Of a stretch of 60,000 bases of DNA, positions 52,101 through 55,100 are shown in pieces. This DNA is from Antedon mediterranea (Eukaryota > Echinodermata > Crinoidea > Comatulida > Antedonidae): positions 26,086,288 to 26,146,287 of the forward strand of contig NC_092676.1 of the NCBI RefSeq assembly GCF_964355755.1. The letters are read 5' to 3'. The translations under genes were made by a program, and so were the position numbers. Positions within the stretch are counted from its first letter, which is position 1. Every line of letters begins with the position of its first letter. The notes under the pieces were generated by a model. It was given only the letters and a program-made list of their open reading frames with translations. It made no database searches and was not told the DNA's origin.

Positions 52101-55100
52101 TTTGGGCATATCACTACCATATTTGGGCACATCACACTTTTTTTGGTCAAACTAATACTAGTTTGATAGTGTAGACAGAGCTTTACAAACAAATTGGATC
52201 GCATTTACAGATATAATTTCCTTCATGGTTTGATAGTGTAGACAGAGCTTATACCATCCCCAATTACAGAATATGGATGGAAAAGAATGGAGAACTTCTT
52301 AAAATAACTCCTTGATCTTTCTTAATGTACAGATGTTATTGTTAGTCATAAAAAAAAAAAGGTACCTTGTGAAAGGAAAGAATTCAAAAAATAGGAAAGA
52401 ATACTATAGCCACCATTTCTTGCATAGGGAAGTTGCTAATTAATTTCTCTGGTTTTTCAATCAAAGGGTAAAGAGGTTAAAAAGGGCTCAGATTACTCCT
52501 GTGACCTTGTGCTTTAAATCTTATCAGGCTTTTGCTTACTGTATACTGTAATACTGCTGGATAGCATTTGCATGTTTTCATCAGTTTTTGGTATATTAGT
52601 GAATGTACATACTTCTGCTTAAAGATATATTGTCCCCCAGAACAAATATTTTTCTAAATTTTTCTGTTAAATATGTCATTTTATTTTTTTAATGTCACAT
52701 AAACAGTTATTCACTTTGACCAAAAAGTGTTTTGAAAAAAAAATTATTTACCAGAAAAACCTGTCAGACAATTAGTTTTTGGTTGAATTTAACTGTTTTC
52801 TTTTTATTTGTTTTCTTTTCTAAGAAAGTGATTACCTTTATTAAAACTACGAAATGGCCTATTCAAAGTTTGCGTACGTATAAATACTGAAATGTCTTAA
52901 TCGGGCAGTGGTCGATCCAGAAATAGGGAAGGGATTGAGGCTTAACCGATTCACCACGATAAGCGCTTAAAGCGCTCAAAAGGTTAAAAGTCAAGGTCAT
53001 TGTAAACAAATTTTCAACAAAAAAAAAGTAAATCGAATTTACATGCGCAGTTTGCTGTGCATGAATCGTAACAACAAATTATACAAAATACTCACAACTT
53101 TTTTTTTAAAAATATGCTTCTAAATATATAAAAACAATTGTTGAAGTTAGTTTGAAAATAAAATTCGAAAATATAACCGTTTTTCGAAGCACGCTGTTCG
53201 AAACGCGACAGGCGCGTTGAATGAATCTAGGCCTAGACATACAACGTAAAATCGTCTAAAATCCATCTTTATTTCTAATAATCACTATTTTGAAGCTTGT
53301 ATACAATAAATGTATAATAAATAAAGATTATGTATCAGTTACAGTGTCTAAATCGTCATATTTCCATGTAAAAATGTGATTTTTCTACCGGAGAAAAGTC
53401 GTGAAGATGTCCTCACAAGGGCCGCGCCATATTGTTTACCTTTGATTGTAATATGAACCCTGACATGTCAGATGCATTATGGGCATGAAATATTTGTTCA
53501 AACTCTGCGCAAAGGTCAGTTTATTGAAGCATAACTTTTGACAAACATTTTGATACCAAACTTGTTTTAATTTCATAAGTTTTCGACGCATTTTCGTCAA
53601 ATTTTCTGCAAGCTACACGTCTAAAACAGCGGACTAAGCTCCCGAGGGATGCCGGTGCGCGTGGGAATCGCGAATTCCAAGTCGCTTTCGGGATGTTTTT
53701 TTTAACATTCCCGGTGAACAAACAGCGGCGAGGACGCTCTCGGGGCGGCTCCCGATAGGCCTAGGCCCCATATGGTCATCGTCGGATGAGTCAGTCTACT
53801 AATTTCTTCATAATTTCGAAACCGGTCATTCATAATGGTCAAGTTTGGTCTTATTTTGAAGAGAAGAAATAGGTTCTGATGAAGAGATGAGTTTTATTAT
53901 GAAATATTTATTAATTTTTGTGCATTTGGTAGTCAAAGATAAATTACAAATTTTTAATAATTTTCCTAAAATATTTCTAAAATTTGCATAATCCATACTC
54001 CGCCAAAATAAGTTGTAACACAAATTTGATAACATATTTGGAAATAAAATGTCCTTTGCATTATTTTTGTTTTTTAATTTTTTTAATGTCTGTGTTTAGA
54101 AAAAAAGTTAGGGTTAATTATATGACATATGCTTTTTGGGTCCCAGGGGAGCAAAATAAACTTAGGGGTCAATGGGTTAAAAATTGTGAAATTACGTGTA
54201 AACTTAATGTCCTATCTTTGTATTTTAATGGCAGTGACTATATGAAAGCTTTACTATAGTTTATTAGTAGAAAATCTCTATTAATGAATTATGCTAACTT
54301 ATTTTCTACTGTTTATTATTGTTTCTTGGACCACAAAAAATATCAACTGTAAAGCTCTGTCTACACTAAAAAAAGTGTGGTGTGCCCATATATGGACTGT
54401 ACATATCACACTTTTTTTTGTCAAACTAGTTTGATAATGTAGACAGAGCTTTTAACAGCTTGTTTGTAAATTTGAACTTGAAATAGGATTTTTTTAAATA
54501 GAGTGTGATTGATCATCATAATCTCGTTGATAATGGAAGAAGGCAATGTACTAAACATTCTGTGAGTTTTTTCATGGTTAATAATTCATAACAATAACAT
54601 GTTAAACTACTTCGGTGAATCAGACAAAAGGATTTATTTTATTGCAATTTTAACAATAAGTTTAGTTAAGCATTATTCACAATGGATTACAAAAGCAGTT
54701 TATCTATTTGCAAGGGCTATTTAGCTAGCTTGTTTATTTTTACTAATAATTACTTCATGTTTATTATACTGTAACTAGCATAATATTTTCAGAAGCATCT
54801 TCATAACACTAAAAAGACATTCAAGATGGCGTTGTCCTTTTTTTATCTGAAAGACTAACATCTTCAATTTCTGGAACCTATTTCTAAACCTACGGTAACC
54901 ATGCAACTAATATGCTTGCAAGCTACCTGTACACAGGGGCAGAGGAGGTTGCGTCTGGGACGTACGGTAAATCTGACAAGTGGGGAAAACAGAGGACGGG
55001 AATGAATATTCATTCACGGGAACCCAAACATTTTTATGAAATATTAAAGATAAAACTGTATTTAAGTATGGTACCAAAATATACAAAACGATATAATATG

